A stretch of 64,000 nucleotides of DNA from Gimesia aquarii (GTDB lineage Bacteria > Planctomycetota > Planctomycetia > Planctomycetales > Planctomycetaceae), in assembly GCF_007748195.1 (NCBI RefSeq), contig NZ_CP037920.1, forward strand, positions 1,283,536-1,347,535, given 5' to 3'. The notes beneath the pieces are model-generated. The model ran no database searches and was not told the origin of the DNA. It saw only the letters and a list, made by a program, of their open reading frames with translations. The translations under genes were made by a program, and so were the position numbers. Shown piece after piece: positions 8,569 through 17,791 of the stretch; within the stretch, counting starts at the first letter, position 1; every line of letters begins with the position of its first letter.

Positions 8569-10242
8569 ATGCATATTCAACTCTCCCTGATCGTCTTAGG
8601 TTGTTCCATTGCGATTGCGATTTTCTGTCCGCAATTGAGTCTCGGTTTTGTGCGCTTTTTTCAATCTCTCTTACGCAAATTATCGCATAGTGTGGCGGGA
8701 GGAGTTTTCTTTTTTGTCTTATTGACTTTGGTTTTCGAAATCGCATTTGGACTTTGTGTCTTATTTCCTTATCCAGTCGTCCATGATGAATTTGCTTATC
8801 TACTCTCGGCTGATACATTTGCTTCAGGCAGGTTGACCAATCCGACACATCCGATGTGGGAACACTTTGAAAGTTTTCACATCCTTCAGCAGCCTTCCTA
8901 TCAGTCCAAGTATCCTCCAGGCCAAGGAATGGTCCTTGCGATAGGGCAATTCTTGTTTGGCTATCCTATTGTGGGAGCCTGGCTGGCAATGGCGGCGGCT
9001 TCCGGAGCAATCTTTTGGATGCTTTGTGGTTGGGTACCCAGAAGATGGGCCGTATATGGTGGATTTCTAGTTTCATTCAACTCAACTTTTTTGATTGAAT
9101 GGGGACAAACATTTTGGGGAGGCCAAGTTGCGCTACTTGGTGGTGCGCTCTTGTTCGGCGCATACCCACGCATAAAGAACAGGTTACAAACTTCAACATC
9201 AATCGTATTGGCGATCGGATTAGTAATTTTGGCGAATAGTCGACCTTATGAAGGGTTTTTAGCGGCATTACCCATTGCCGTTGTGCTCCTTTGCTGGTTG
9301 TTTGGCCAGGAAAAACCGAGTTGGTCTATCCTTGTTTCCAGAATGATTCTTCCCGTAGTACTTGTACTAATTCCTGCTTTTCTCTGGATGGGGTATTTTA
9401 ATTATCGTGTTACCGGCGATGCTCTGACACTTCCTTACAAAGTATGGTTGGACCAATACTATCCGACGTCAATGAGCGGGCTTTTATTGTCTGAAAACAT
9501 AGATTCTGACAAGAAACCACCGCGAATGATTTCCGTTCATGTTACTGAGAGTGACCAGCAGCATTCAAAGATTGAACTTCAGTTTAAACCTGCTCAACAG
9601 AAATGGACGGATAAACTTCTGAAGATGAGCTTGGCGTACGCAGGTTCCAGCGCGGTTCTACTAGTTTGTTGTTGTGGAGTTTGTGCGCTCTTTCGAAATA
9701 GTAAAAATTTGTTTTTGTTGATGGTATCTATTTTAGTGATCACTTCAGTTGTGATTCAGGGTACGCAGGGGCATCCGCATTATGTGGCTCCCATAGGCTC
9801 ATTACTCATTTTATTACAAATTCAATGCTTAAGGTACGTCTATCAATGGAGGAGGAACTGGCGTCCTGTTGGCAGGTTGTTAGTAGCCACCATTCTTATA
9901 TTCGTAGGCTTTAAAACTCTTTTGATCGTTTTCAATTATCGGCAACATCCATTGTTCACAGTTCATCGGTGGGCAGGCGACAGACAGCGCATTTTGAACA
10001 GACTTTCTAGTACGGAAGGAGATCATCTTGTGCTCGTTCAATACGATCAAGACCATAACATCCATAAGGAATGGGTCTATAATCGGGCCGACATTGACAA
10101 TTCGAAGGTCATCTGGGCGCGTATGTTAGAACCTGTAAAAAATCAAAAATTGATCGACTTTTTTAAAGACCGATCTGTTTGGATTATTGAAGCAGACAAG
10201 CCGGAGAGCAAACTAATACCATATGGAAGGAAACAAGAGTAA
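8569..10242 (+). CDS. GT39-like polytopic membrane protein
   Basis: The 557-residue protein has roughly ten hydrophobic segments. The first extracytoplasmic loop holds HDEFAYLLSADTFASGR followed by a KYPPGQG turn; an acidic D-E in this loop and the YPPG segment are characteristic of the GT-C/GT39 (ArnT/PMT-like) glycosyltransferases that use lipid-linked sugars. A soluble C-terminal tail of about 120 residues follows the last membrane segment. The role is likely transfer of a sugar from a polyprenyl carrier on the outer face of the membrane; the acceptor is unknown. The next genes (DPM-like GT2 and GtrA) are what would supply and flip the lipid-linked sugar. Confidence 0.7.
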   Translation: MHIQLSLIVLGCSIAIAIFCPQLSLGFVRFFQSLLRKLSHSVAGGVFFFVLLTLVFEIAFGLCVLFPYPVVHDEFAYLLSADTFASGRLTNPTHPMWEHFESFHILQQPSYQSKYPPGQGMVLAIGQFLFGYPIVGAWLAMAAASGAIFWMLCGWVPRRWAVYGGFLVSFNSTFLIEWGQTFWGGQVALLGGALLFGAYPRIKNRLQTSTSIVLAIGLVILANSRPYEGFLAALPIAVVLLCWLFGQEKPSWSILVSRMILPVVLVLIPAFLWMGYFNYRVTGDALTLPYKVWLDQYYPTSMSGLLLSENIDSDKKPPRMISVHVTESDQQHSKIELQFKPAQQKWTDKLLKMSLAYAGSSAVLLVCCCGVCALFRNSKNLFLLMVSILVITSVVIQGTQGHPHYVAPIGSLLILLQIQCLRYVYQWRRNWRPVGRLLVATILIFVGFKTLLIVFNYRQHPLFTVHRWAGDRQRILNRLSSTEGDHLVLVQYDQDHNIHKEWVYNRADIDNSKVIWARMLEPVKNQKLIDFFKDRSVWIIEADKPESKLIPYGRKQE

Positions 10243-10376
10243 CCTTTAATCAAAAAGTAGCTTATACTTAGTTCTTATAATAAAAACATGGCTTTTGATC
10301 TATTGAATTATATTGTGGAATCTACCAGCCGAAGATGGTTTCTCTCGTTTAAAATATAGAAATATCCAGACAAAAA

Positions 10377-11252
10377 ATGTCCGATCAACCATTCACTGTA
10401 ATCGTCCCCTGCTATAACGAAGTGAAAGCACTTCCCGAGGCAATTGTTGACCTTCAAAAAATATTATCTGACATCGGACCACATGAATTAATTATCGTTG
10501 ATGATGGTTCGACAGACGGAACAAGCGAAGCATTGGAATCACTTGAGAAATCCATTTCTGATTTGAAAGTTCTAAAACATGAGAAAAATCAGGGTTATGG
10601 TGCTTCTCTAAAGATGGGAGTCCGTCATGCGAGTCATGAATATATTGTGATCACGGACGCTGATGGAACTTATCCCAATGAACGGATCGGTGACTTGTTA
10701 GCCAACATGAAAGATTTTGACATGGTGGTTGGCTCTAGAACTGCTGCTGATGTCGAATATTCAACGCTGAGAAAAATTCCCAAATTTTTCTTGAGGCGCT
10801 ATGCGTCGTGGATTGCTGGTCAAAACATTCCTGATTTAAATTCTGGTCTTCGCGTTTTCAAGCGCAGTTTGGCCAAAAAATATTTAAGCGTCTTACCTGA
10901 TGGTTTTAGTTTTACGACAACGATTACGATGGCTCATCTCACGAATAATTACACGATTCATTATGAACCAATTGGATATTCCCAAAGAATCGGTAAATCA
11001 AAAATTCAACCAATTCGAGATACACTTCGGTTTTTGCAGTTAATCATTCGTCTGGGGGTCTATTTTGCTCCTCTTAAGATCTTTGGTCCGTTTGCAGCGA
11101 TTCAAATTGTCGCCTTTATGATTTCGATTGCATACGACATTTTTATTTACAAAGACATTACGGACAAGTCCATCATTTTGCTGATGTTTGGAATGAACAC
11201 CATTTTTTTCGCCCTGCTGGCGGATATGATCGATAAGCGAAGTCAGAGTTAG
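10377..11252 (+). CDS. DPM-like family 2 glycosyltransferase
   Basis: The 291-residue protein opens with the GT2 start (FTVIVPCYNEVKALPEA), the first Asp pair (IIVDDGSTDGTSEA) and the DxD-type metal site (ITDADGTYPNERI). The C-terminus has two hydrophobic segments. This domain layout matches dolichol/undecaprenyl-phosphate sugar synthases (DPM1/GtrB type), which charge a polyprenyl phosphate from a nucleotide sugar at the cytoplasmic face. A GtrA-type protein two genes downstream supports a GtrB-like role. A strong -10-like TATAAT lies at 10276-10281 but without a good -35. Which sugar is used cannot be told. Confidence 0.85.
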   Translation: MSDQPFTVIVPCYNEVKALPEAIVDLQKILSDIGPHELIIVDDGSTDGTSEALESLEKSISDLKVLKHEKNQGYGASLKMGVRHASHEYIVITDADGTYPNERIGDLLANMKDFDMVVGSRTAADVEYSTLRKIPKFFLRRYASWIAGQNIPDLNSGLRVFKRSLAKKYLSVLPDGFSFTTTITMAHLTNNYTIHYEPIGYSQRIGKSKIQPIRDTLRFLQLIIRLGVYFAPLKIFGPFAAIQIVAFMISIAYDIFIYKDITDKSIILLMFGMNTIFFALLADMIDKRSQS

Positions 11253-11311
11253 CTCTATGTCATAAGTATGGGACGCATGAATGAATAAACAATACAGAAA
11301 ATTGGGCTAAA

Positions 11312-12085
11312 ATGCCGACCGACGCGAATACGAATAGTGAAAACCAGAAAATCGAGAAACTGCCACTTGAGGCAGAACATCTTGAAGCACTTTCACGTAT
11401 GCAATCACTGGCACCTTACTATCAATGGTCTATCGAACTTGTTGCTCCCTGGCTGGGAAAGCGAGTCTTAGATGCCGGTTGTGGAATTGGCAACGCAACG
11501 GAACTGTTAAGCTCATATGCAGAATACGTGCTGGCTGTCGATTTGAGTTCCAAAAATATGATGGTGCTGCAACATCGTTTTGCGGAATCTGAAAATGTTG
11601 AATGTGCACAGCTTGATCTTGATGAGGATCTGAAGGAAATCGCGGATAAGAAAATCGATACGATTGTGTGTTTTGATGTCTTGGAACACGTTGAAGACGA
11701 TCAAGCTCTCTTAAGTCAGTTTTTTAAAATGATACAGCCGGGCGGATATTTATTGATCAAAGTTCCTGCCGGGCGCTGGCTTTTTGGAAGTATCGATGTT
11801 GCGTCAGGCCATTATCGTCGGTATGTCAAATCAGAGTTAAAACAAAAAGCAACTCAAGCGGGATGGCAGGTTGAAAGAATTCATTACATGAATATATTTG
11901 GCGTCGTGCCTTATTTTATCAAATGCCGCATCCTGAAAAAACAAGCTAGTTTTTCAGGTACCATGTCACCTCGACAATTGACTAGAATTAAGCGTATGCT
12001 TCCTGCTCTTAAAAAATTGGACGGATTGATAGGACCTCCCTTAGGTCAATCGTTAATATTGGTTGCACGCAAACCTCTCACATAA
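11312..12085 (+). CDS. Class I SAM-dependent methyltransferase
   Basis: A 257-residue methyltransferase with motif I RVLDAGCGIGNATELL, motif II LAVDLSSKNM, the mid-motif TIVCFDVLEHVEDD and the post motif MIQPGGYLLIKVPAGRWLFG. The VLEHVEDD stretch is typical of the Methyltransf_11/23 group that includes ubiquinone-biosynthesis-like and sugar-modifying enzymes. It is set between the DPM-like transferase and GtrA, so a lipid-linked or surface sugar is a reasonable but untested substrate. The ATG is preceded by an AT-rich leader without a clear ribosome binding site, as is usual in this region. Confidence 0.85.
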   Translation: MPTDANTNSENQKIEKLPLEAEHLEALSRMQSLAPYYQWSIELVAPWLGKRVLDAGCGIGNATELLSSYAEYVLAVDLSSKNMMVLQHRFAESENVECAQLDLDEDLKEIADKKIDTIVCFDVLEHVEDDQALLSQFFKMIQPGGYLLIKVPAGRWLFGSIDVASGHYRRYVKSELKQKATQAGWQVERIHYMNIFGVVPYFIKCRILKKQASFSGTMSPRQLTRIKRMLPALKKLDGLIGPPLGQSLILVARKPLT

Positions 12086-12109
12086 CTTCTCTCTGATCTC
12101 TGTTTTTTA

Positions 12110-12517
12110 ATGAACGACCCTGCACAATTAAGAAATCGGCTTCATACCAAACGTGTCCGGTATGCTATTCTTGTTCTTGTGAGTCTGATCACCAATATTT
12201 GTGTGGCGTTTGGGTTGTATCAGATCGGTCTTTCAGAATCGATTGCTTTTGCAGTTGCCTTATCGGTGGCCTTCATCCTTAATTTTTCAGGATGCCGTTG
12301 GTACGTTTTTTTATCTACCCAAGTGCCTTTAGGAATTCAATTTATTCAATATGCAATCACTAATGGCTCGTTTCGATTTCTTGAATATGTTAGTTTACTA
12401 TTTCTGAGTACTCTGGGATTTGGTACCTACCATACAAGAGTCCTGCTTGTGCTTGCCACATCGTTTGTGATGAAATTCTTCGTCTATCGCAGGTTTGTTT
12501 TTCACAATCGCAAATGA
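12110..12517 (+). CDS. GtrA-like four-helix membrane protein
   Basis: The 135-residue protein is almost wholly hydrophobic with four predicted membrane helices. It shows the GtrA pattern: a basic N-terminus leading into helix 1, an AFILNFSGCRWYVF segment after helix 2 (equivalent to the FxxNrxwvF signature), and a closing FFVYRRFVFH that matches the usual KFxxxRxxVF end. GtrA proteins are thought to flip polyprenyl-phosphate sugars to the outside. It starts 24 bp after the methyltransferase and probably completes the glycan unit with the GT2 and GT39-like genes. Its 3' end overlaps the open frame, but not the likely start, of the next gene. Confidence 0.82.
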   Translation: MNDPAQLRNRLHTKRVRYAILVLVSLITNICVAFGLYQIGLSESIAFAVALSVAFILNFSGCRWYVFLSTQVPLGIQFIQYAITNGSFRFLEYVSLLFLSTLGFGTYHTRVLLVLATSFVMKFFVYRRFVFHNRK

Positions 12518-12656
12518 CCAGTCTTTCATTTCTGTACTGGCATTGATGAGGGTTGGATTAGCTTTGCATTCACTACATCGTCCCGATAAGATCGAGGTTT
12601 ATCAACGAACAGTCACAAACGGCCTCTTTCACCCTGCCTTGTTATTGGAACTTCTC

Positions 12657-15600
12657 ATGTTGCGAATCTCTTCTCAGATTATGTCCGTTGTTGTTTGTTT
12701 TACTTTATTGATTTCCAGTTATCCACACAGTGTTACTGCTGCGGAAACAAATATCGCTGCACAGGTTGGTACTCAAGGTGGTCTCGTTCTGCAAATTGGC
12801 TCAAAAGATGTTTCCGACGTCAGTGCGTTGGCAAAAACGGGACGTTATCTGGTACGTATTCTGGAAAAAGATACGAAAACGATTGAGGCGACACGCAAGG
12901 CGCTACACGATCAAGGGCTTTACGGGATGGTTTCTATCGATCAACTCAATCCCAACGGAAAACTTCCTTTTGCCGAAAACGTGGTTAATTTGATTCTGAT
13001 CGAACAGACAACAGAGAACATCAAACCCGCCGAGTTCGCCAGGGTATTAACTCCTCAAGGTAAAATGTTAGTTGCAGAGTCGGTTCCTAAAGATTTTCTT
13101 AAACAGACCGGTTTAGACCATCTTCGCAAAATCAAATTGGGAAAGACATGGATGGTGGGGCAAAAACCATTTCCGGCTGATATGGATATCTGGTCGCATC
13201 CACGCCATGCCTCTGATGGGAATGCCGTTTCAAAAGATACTCAGGTTGGTCCACCACGGCGTGTGCGCTGGGTTGTGGGGGCACAGGCAGAAGTGCGTGG
13301 TATGGTGACAGCCGGTGGTAAGAACTATTATGCGGGTGTGCTGACACGTGACAGTTTCAATGGCCTGCGGTTGTGGGATCGCGATTTGCTTAAGCCCTCC
13401 GAAGAGGGAAAACTTGTGATGAAAAACTTATCACGGTCTGTGCCGAACCCTGTTGCCAGTGATGACTATCTATTTGCTGTCAGTAATAAAAAGCTGCTTT
13501 CTCTAGACTCCGACACAGGAGAAACCGTACACGAATTTGCAACCATGACAGAAGCCCGTCATCTGCTCTATAATGCGGGAATTCTGGTAGCCGTTTGTGA
13601 TTCCTCTGTGGAAGCGTTCGATGCTGAGACCGCAAAAAAGTTATGGGAGTACCAATCGTCGGCACCGCGTTATGCCGTTATGGGAAAAAACGTGGTCGCT
13701 TTTCTACAGGGAAATGTCAAACGTGGTGAGAAAGTGACAGCCGTAGTCATTGATAATGATTCTGGAAAAGTCCGCTGGCAGAATTCCAGTTATCCCTGGC
13801 TGTCTCAGGTGACTCGCGCCGTTTATCATGGTGGCAAAATTGCTTATGAAGTCTCTACATTCAACGATAATGGTCCCGATAACGCCATTCACATTCTCTC
13901 CGCCGTTGATGGCAAGTCGATCCTGGACCATGTTTACCTGCCTGGTATGAATCATCGTCGGCAGGCACGAGCCATGTTTATTAACGAGAAACTCTGGGTA
14001 CTACATGGCGGAAAAGATAAAGACAAAAAGCGATTACCAATTCAAGTTTCTTCCATCGATGTACTTTCCGGCAAAACCCTGAGCACGCATGACGCAGGCC
14101 TGGCACACTGTTTTCCACCTGTGGCAACGACAAATTATCTCTTCTCGGGTGAACTTGACCTGACTGACTTGCGTACCGGTGAAGTCGATGCCAACCGTAT
14201 TACGAAAGCGAATTGTAGCGCAGACAGCGGCTGGATTCCTGCAAACGGGCTGATCTATCTCACTCCCAAACATTGCACCTGCTGGCCGATGCTACGTGGA
14301 TATACCGCTCTCGCTCCCGAGCGCAAGGCAGGCGATATTGGCAAGCTGGACGTCAAAAAAATGGAATTTAAGCTCCAAAGTGGAGAGGATCCACCCACTT
14401 TTGTATCAAAGAAAAATGATGACTGGCCCGCTTATCGCAATGACCATTGGCGTTCCGCCAGCACCGCCGCAGCCGGGCCCACGGAATTGAAGACGCTCTG
14501 GACGACCGATCTTGGTAAAGCCACTGATTTGACTGGTCCGATTGTTGACGATTGGAACGAGAATCCGTTTATCAAAGGCCCCATTTCCAGTCCTGTGATT
14601 GCAGAAGGATTGGCGTATGTAGCCCATTCCGACACGCATACTGTGATCGCCATGGACGCTAATACGGGTGAAGTTCGCTGGCGGTTTACAGCAAATGGTC
14701 GGGTGGATACGGCACCCACCATTTATAATGGACTCTGCCTGTTTGGTTCTAAGAGTGGTTGGGTCTTCTGTTTGAATGCGAAAACGGGAAAACTTGTCTG
14801 GAAAATGCAGGCTGCTCCCGTTGATGAGCAAATCGTTGCCTACGGTCAACTGGAATCACCATGGCCTGTTGCCGGTTCGGTTCTCATTGTGAATGACACT
14901 GCTTACTTTGCAGCGGGCAGACAATCATTGGCCGATGGCGGAATTTTAATATTCGCCGTTGATCCGGCTTTTGGATATCTTCGCTGGGTAGAACGATTGA
15001 ATACCGTTCCGCAAAAAGGTTTTTACAGAAACTCAGGGCTAGAGTTTGATAATTATGACCTGTTGAATCGTGAGGGTGATGGTGTGGCAATGTCACGCTG
15101 GGTTTTCGACAGCAAATCCGGAAAAATGTCGATCGAACCCTGGAGCGCGTTCTCTAAACTGAAAAATGGTGACAAAGCGGCGATGGTTCCCCGGGGTTCC
15201 TGGTCCTATCCTCCACGTCATCAAAGACGAATTAAATCATATACTGCCAAGCGTTCGCTCGTCAGTTTTCGCGAAAATGTTCTGATCGGTTCACTTCAGG
15301 GACGAAATACCATTTATCGCCGGGACTTTGATCTCGAAGGAGGAGAGAAATTCGATGAGAAGTGGATTACCGGTTGGGCCGCGGGTGCAGCATCGAGAAA
15401 GGGCGCAATGCCCTGGCGAAGTACTCGCTTGGCGGAGAAGGCAAAGTGGAAAACGAATGTATTCGATCCCGAGCAAAAACAGACGATTGACGCCCTTGTC
15501 TATGCAGGTGACAAAATTTATCTCGCAGGTTCACAAGGCGATCTGCAAATACGCTCTGTCGTTGATGGCAAGTTGATCAAATCAGCAAAACTTCCCCCTG

Positions 15601-15683
15601 TGATGTGGGATGGAATCGCGATTGCCAACCAGAAATTGTATTACGCCACACAGGATGGCCGTTTGATTTGTATCGGTTTATAA
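12657..15683 (+). CDS. Secreted PQQ-type beta-propeller with degenerate methyltransferase-like domain
   Basis: Starting at ATG 12657 (or 12681), the roughly 1008-residue protein has a signal peptide ending near TAAET. Residues about 35-160 follow the plan of a class I methyltransferase: a strand-1 segment (LVLQIGSKDVSD), LPFAENVVNLILI, and EFARVLTPQGKMLV, but motif I has lost its glycines. The rest is made of PQQ-propeller strands with repeats such as VIAMDANTGEVRWRF and VFCLNAKTGKLVWKM, plus SLDSDTGETV and AFDAETAKKLWEY. The propeller may bind PQQ or simply be a BamB-like scaffold; I see no proof of either. The frame is open from 12495, but that would overlap the GtrA gene and spoil the signal peptide. 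Confidence 0.85.
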   Translation: MLRISSQIMSVVVCFTLLISSYPHSVTAAETNIAAQVGTQGGLVLQIGSKDVSDVSALAKTGRYLVRILEKDTKTIEATRKALHDQGLYGMVSIDQLNPNGKLPFAENVVNLILIEQTTENIKPAEFARVLTPQGKMLVAESVPKDFLKQTGLDHLRKIKLGKTWMVGQKPFPADMDIWSHPRHASDGNAVSKDTQVGPPRRVRWVVGAQAEVRGMVTAGGKNYYAGVLTRDSFNGLRLWDRDLLKPSEEGKLVMKNLSRSVPNPVASDDYLFAVSNKKLLSLDSDTGETVHEFATMTEARHLLYNAGILVAVCDSSVEAFDAETAKKLWEYQSSAPRYAVMGKNVVAFLQGNVKRGEKVTAVVIDNDSGKVRWQNSSYPWLSQVTRAVYHGGKIAYEVSTFNDNGPDNAIHILSAVDGKSILDHVYLPGMNHRRQARAMFINEKLWVLHGGKDKDKKRLPIQVSSIDVLSGKTLSTHDAGLAHCFPPVATTNYLFSGELDLTDLRTGEVDANRITKANCSADSGWIPANGLIYLTPKHCTCWPMLRGYTALAPERKAGDIGKLDVKKMEFKLQSGEDPPTFVSKKNDDWPAYRNDHWRSASTAAAGPTELKTLWTTDLGKATDLTGPIVDDWNENPFIKGPISSPVIAEGLAYVAHSDTHTVIAMDANTGEVRWRFTANGRVDTAPTIYNGLCLFGSKSGWVFCLNAKTGKLVWKMQAAPVDEQIVAYGQLESPWPVAGSVLIVNDTAYFAAGRQSLADGGILIFAVDPAFGYLRWVERLNTVPQKGFYRNSGLEFDNYDLLNREGDGVAMSRWVFDSKSGKMSIEPWSAFSKLKNGDKAAMVPRGSWSYPPRHQRRIKSYTAKRSLVSFRENVLIGSLQGRNTIYRRDFDLEGGEKFDEKWITGWAAGAASRKGAMPWRSTRLAEKAKWKTNVFDPEQKQTIDALVYAGDKIYLAGSQGDLQIRSVVDGKLIKSAKLPPVMWDGIAIANQKLYYATQDGRLICIGL

Positions 15684-15751
15684 TTTTTTTAGATTCGTTT
15701 CTAACATTACATTTTCATAATTCGAATTCAAAAATGATCACTGGAGGCAGT

Positions 15752-17305
15752 ATGCGACGCGTTTTTCTGGCATATTTTATTACGTTATTCATCACTTTGA
15801 TGATTTCATTTCCGACTTCTGCTGCGGATTTGAAGCTGGAAAAGATCGAGGGAGCGAAGCCGCTGAATGTTGTTTTCATTCTATCCGATGACCATCGCTA
15901 CGACGTGATGAGTTTTCTAGGGCATCCGTGGGCGGAAACGCTGGCTATGGATGCAATGGCTAAAGATGGTGTTTATTTCAAAAATGCAATGGTTACGACA
16001 TCGCTTTGTTCGCCTAGCCGTGCGTCAATTTTAACCGGTCAGTATATGCACAATCATGGTGTTGTCGATAACAATGTACTGACTAAACCCGGAACGATTT
16101 TCTTCCCGCAATACCTTCAGGAGGCAGGTTACCAGACCGCTTACTTTGGTAAGTGGCATATGGGTGGACATTCCGATGCACCGCGACCTGGCTTTGATAA
16201 ATGGGTCTCGTTTCGTGGACAAGGTCATTACTATCCACCAAAACATCTAAAGAAATGGTCATTGAATATCGATGGAAAATCAGTCCCACAAAAAGGCTAT
16301 ATCACTGACGAACTGACCGACTATGCGATCAATTGGCTAAACAAAAGTGTTAAACAGAGCGATAAACCATTCTTCATGTATTTGTCGCATAAAGGCGTCC
16401 ATGGAATGTTTCATCCCGCAGAGCGGCACGCCGGTCGCTACAAAGATAAACCATTGCCCGTACCAAAGACGATGGCGAACACTCCGGAGAACTATAAGAA
16501 CAAACCTCTTTGGCTCAAGAATCAGCGCAATAGCTGGCATGGAGTTGATTTTGCCTATCATCAGGATACTGACATCGCGGAACATTATCGACTTTATTGC
16601 GAAGCACTACTGAGTGTTGATGATTCCATTGCCCGAGTACGAAAGTGGCTCGAAGAAAATGACCTCGCAGATAATACGCTGGTCCTGTACATGGGCGATA
16701 ATGGATTTCAATGGGGAGAGCATGGTCTGATCGACAAACGAACGGCCTACAATGCCTCTGTCCGTGTACCGCTGTTAGGGGTCTGTCCGAAACTCTGGAA
16801 ACCCGGCACGACAATCGAACAGGTTGTTGCCAATATCGACATCGGTCCCACAGTTCTCGAAGCCGCCGGAAGGAAAACAGCGTCCCAGATGGATGGTCAA
16901 AGCTTTCTACAACTTGCCGCCGGTAGTATGCAACCTTCCAAGTGGCGGAAGAACATCTTGTACGAATACTATTGGGAATACAATTTTCCGCACACGCCGA
17001 CGACGTTTTCGCTACGTACAGACAGGTATAAGTTCATTCAATATCATGGCATCTGGGATATCGACGAACTTTACGATATGAAAAATGATCCGCATGAAAA
17101 ACACAATTTGATTTTTGAAAAAGAGCATCAGCAACTCATCAAGAAGATGCGAGCAGACCTGCATCAGATTCTGATCAAAGCCGATGCCAACCGAGTTCCG
17201 TTCAGCCACAAACGCAGGATGGGAGCGAACCTGCGGCTCAAAAGCGGTTCAAAACCAGCTATCTTCCCACCTCAACTTTTGCGAGAAAAGAACGCGAAAG
17301 AATAA
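15752..17305 (+). CDS. Secreted formylglycine-dependent sulfatase
   Basis: The 517-residue enzyme has a signal peptide (RRVFLAYFITLFITLMISF, then TSAA) and the sulfatase signature CSPSRASILTGQ; Cys86 would be turned into formylglycine by a maturase elsewhere. Other family features are the metal-binding start (NVVFILSDDHRYD), GKWHMGGH, and MGDNGFQWGEHG with the second pair of metal ligands. It resembles the arylsulfatase A/choline-sulfatase-like group that desulfates polysaccharides. The start is set by GGAGG at 15743-15747, five bases before the ATG; the longer frame from 15605 overlaps the propeller gene and lacks a signal. It lies 68 bp after the propeller gene and could be co-transcribed. 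The substrate is unknown. Confidence 0.92.
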   Translation: MRRVFLAYFITLFITLMISFPTSAADLKLEKIEGAKPLNVVFILSDDHRYDVMSFLGHPWAETLAMDAMAKDGVYFKNAMVTTSLCSPSRASILTGQYMHNHGVVDNNVLTKPGTIFFPQYLQEAGYQTAYFGKWHMGGHSDAPRPGFDKWVSFRGQGHYYPPKHLKKWSLNIDGKSVPQKGYITDELTDYAINWLNKSVKQSDKPFFMYLSHKGVHGMFHPAERHAGRYKDKPLPVPKTMANTPENYKNKPLWLKNQRNSWHGVDFAYHQDTDIAEHYRLYCEALLSVDDSIARVRKWLEENDLADNTLVLYMGDNGFQWGEHGLIDKRTAYNASVRVPLLGVCPKLWKPGTTIEQVVANIDIGPTVLEAAGRKTASQMDGQSFLQLAAGSMQPSKWRKNILYEYYWEYNFPHTPTTFSLRTDRYKFIQYHGIWDIDELYDMKNDPHEKHNLIFEKEHQQLIKKMRADLHQILIKADANRVPFSHKRRMGANLRLKSGSKPAIFPPQLLREKNAKE

Positions 17306-17325
17306 TGATGGATACATGTTGACCA

Positions 17326-17376
17326 TAAAAAAGCCCGTCGAACCTGAAGTTGACTTTTCAGGCTACGACGAGCTTT
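17326..17376 (-). terminator. Intrinsic terminator of the tRNA-Ser gene
   Basis: Just 3' of the tRNA (reading the minus strand) an 11-bp stem with one G-T wobble (17330-17340 with 17365-17375) contains a nested CCTGAA/TTCAGG hairpin and is followed by a run of six Ts on the minus strand. It probably ends the tRNA transcript; in the + direction the T run is weak, so it is a poorer terminator for the sulfatase. Confidence 0.75.
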
Positions 17377-17385
17377 ATGGAATAC

Positions 17386-17473
17386 GGAGAGAACGGGATT
17401 CGAACCCGTGGAACCGTTTACACGGCTCACCGGTTTAGCAAACCGGCGCATTCGGCCTCTCTGCCATCTCTCC
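17386..17473 (-). tRNA. tRNA-Ser (anticodon GCT)
   Basis: Read on the minus strand the 88-nt gene folds as a class II tRNA. The acceptor stem GGAGAGA pairs with TCTCTCC at the 3' end, the anticodon arm is CCGGT-TTGCTAA-ACCGG with anticodon GCT, there is a long variable arm (GAGCCGTGTAAACGGTTC), and the T arm carries GGGTTCGAATCCC. The CCA end is not encoded. It reads AGC/AGU serine codons. A promoter lies upstream at 17517-17545 and a terminator at 17326-17376, so it is an independent unit between a sulfatase gene and rmlD. Confidence 0.96.
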
Positions 17474-17516
17474 AAGTCTTAAGTGATCCACAGATTGAGT
17501 GGGTCATCAAGAACTC

Positions 17517-17545
17517 TTTATGCTGATTTTAGTAGGGAATGTCAA
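17517..17545 (-). promoter_or_regulatory. Sigma70-type promoter for tRNA-Ser
   Basis: On the minus strand TTGACA (17540-17545) is followed by a 17-bp spacer and CATAAA (17517-17522, 4 of 6 matches to the -10 consensus). The predicted start lies about 37 nt before the tRNA 5' end. The perfect -35 and ideal spacing support the call. Confidence 0.6.
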
Positions 17546-17791
17546 CGTTTGAAGCTCTGATTATGCACAGACTTCGGTAAATTGGTTCCTTACCGGAAAG
17601 GGAGTGTATCAAACCAAAATCTCAGCTGCAATGGTTTCCTCATTTTGAATTCTGAATGTCTGAGACTAAACAGGTGAAACATTGAGATCACTGAAAAATT
17701 CGGGTGACTTTGTCTACTGTCTAATCACGTTTGGATAATAGATTTATTGTTATAAGTTGTTTTAAGAAAAATGCTTATGGCGAGATGAATT

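Noticed and set aside
12495..12656. Longer N-terminus for the PQQ propeller protein
   Set aside because: It would overlap the GtrA gene, put 54 residues before the signal peptide and has no ribosome binding site.
17386..17473. tRNA-Ser as an integration site for a mobile element
   Set aside because: No integrase, no repeat of the tRNA 3' end and no phage or plasmid genes were seen on either side.
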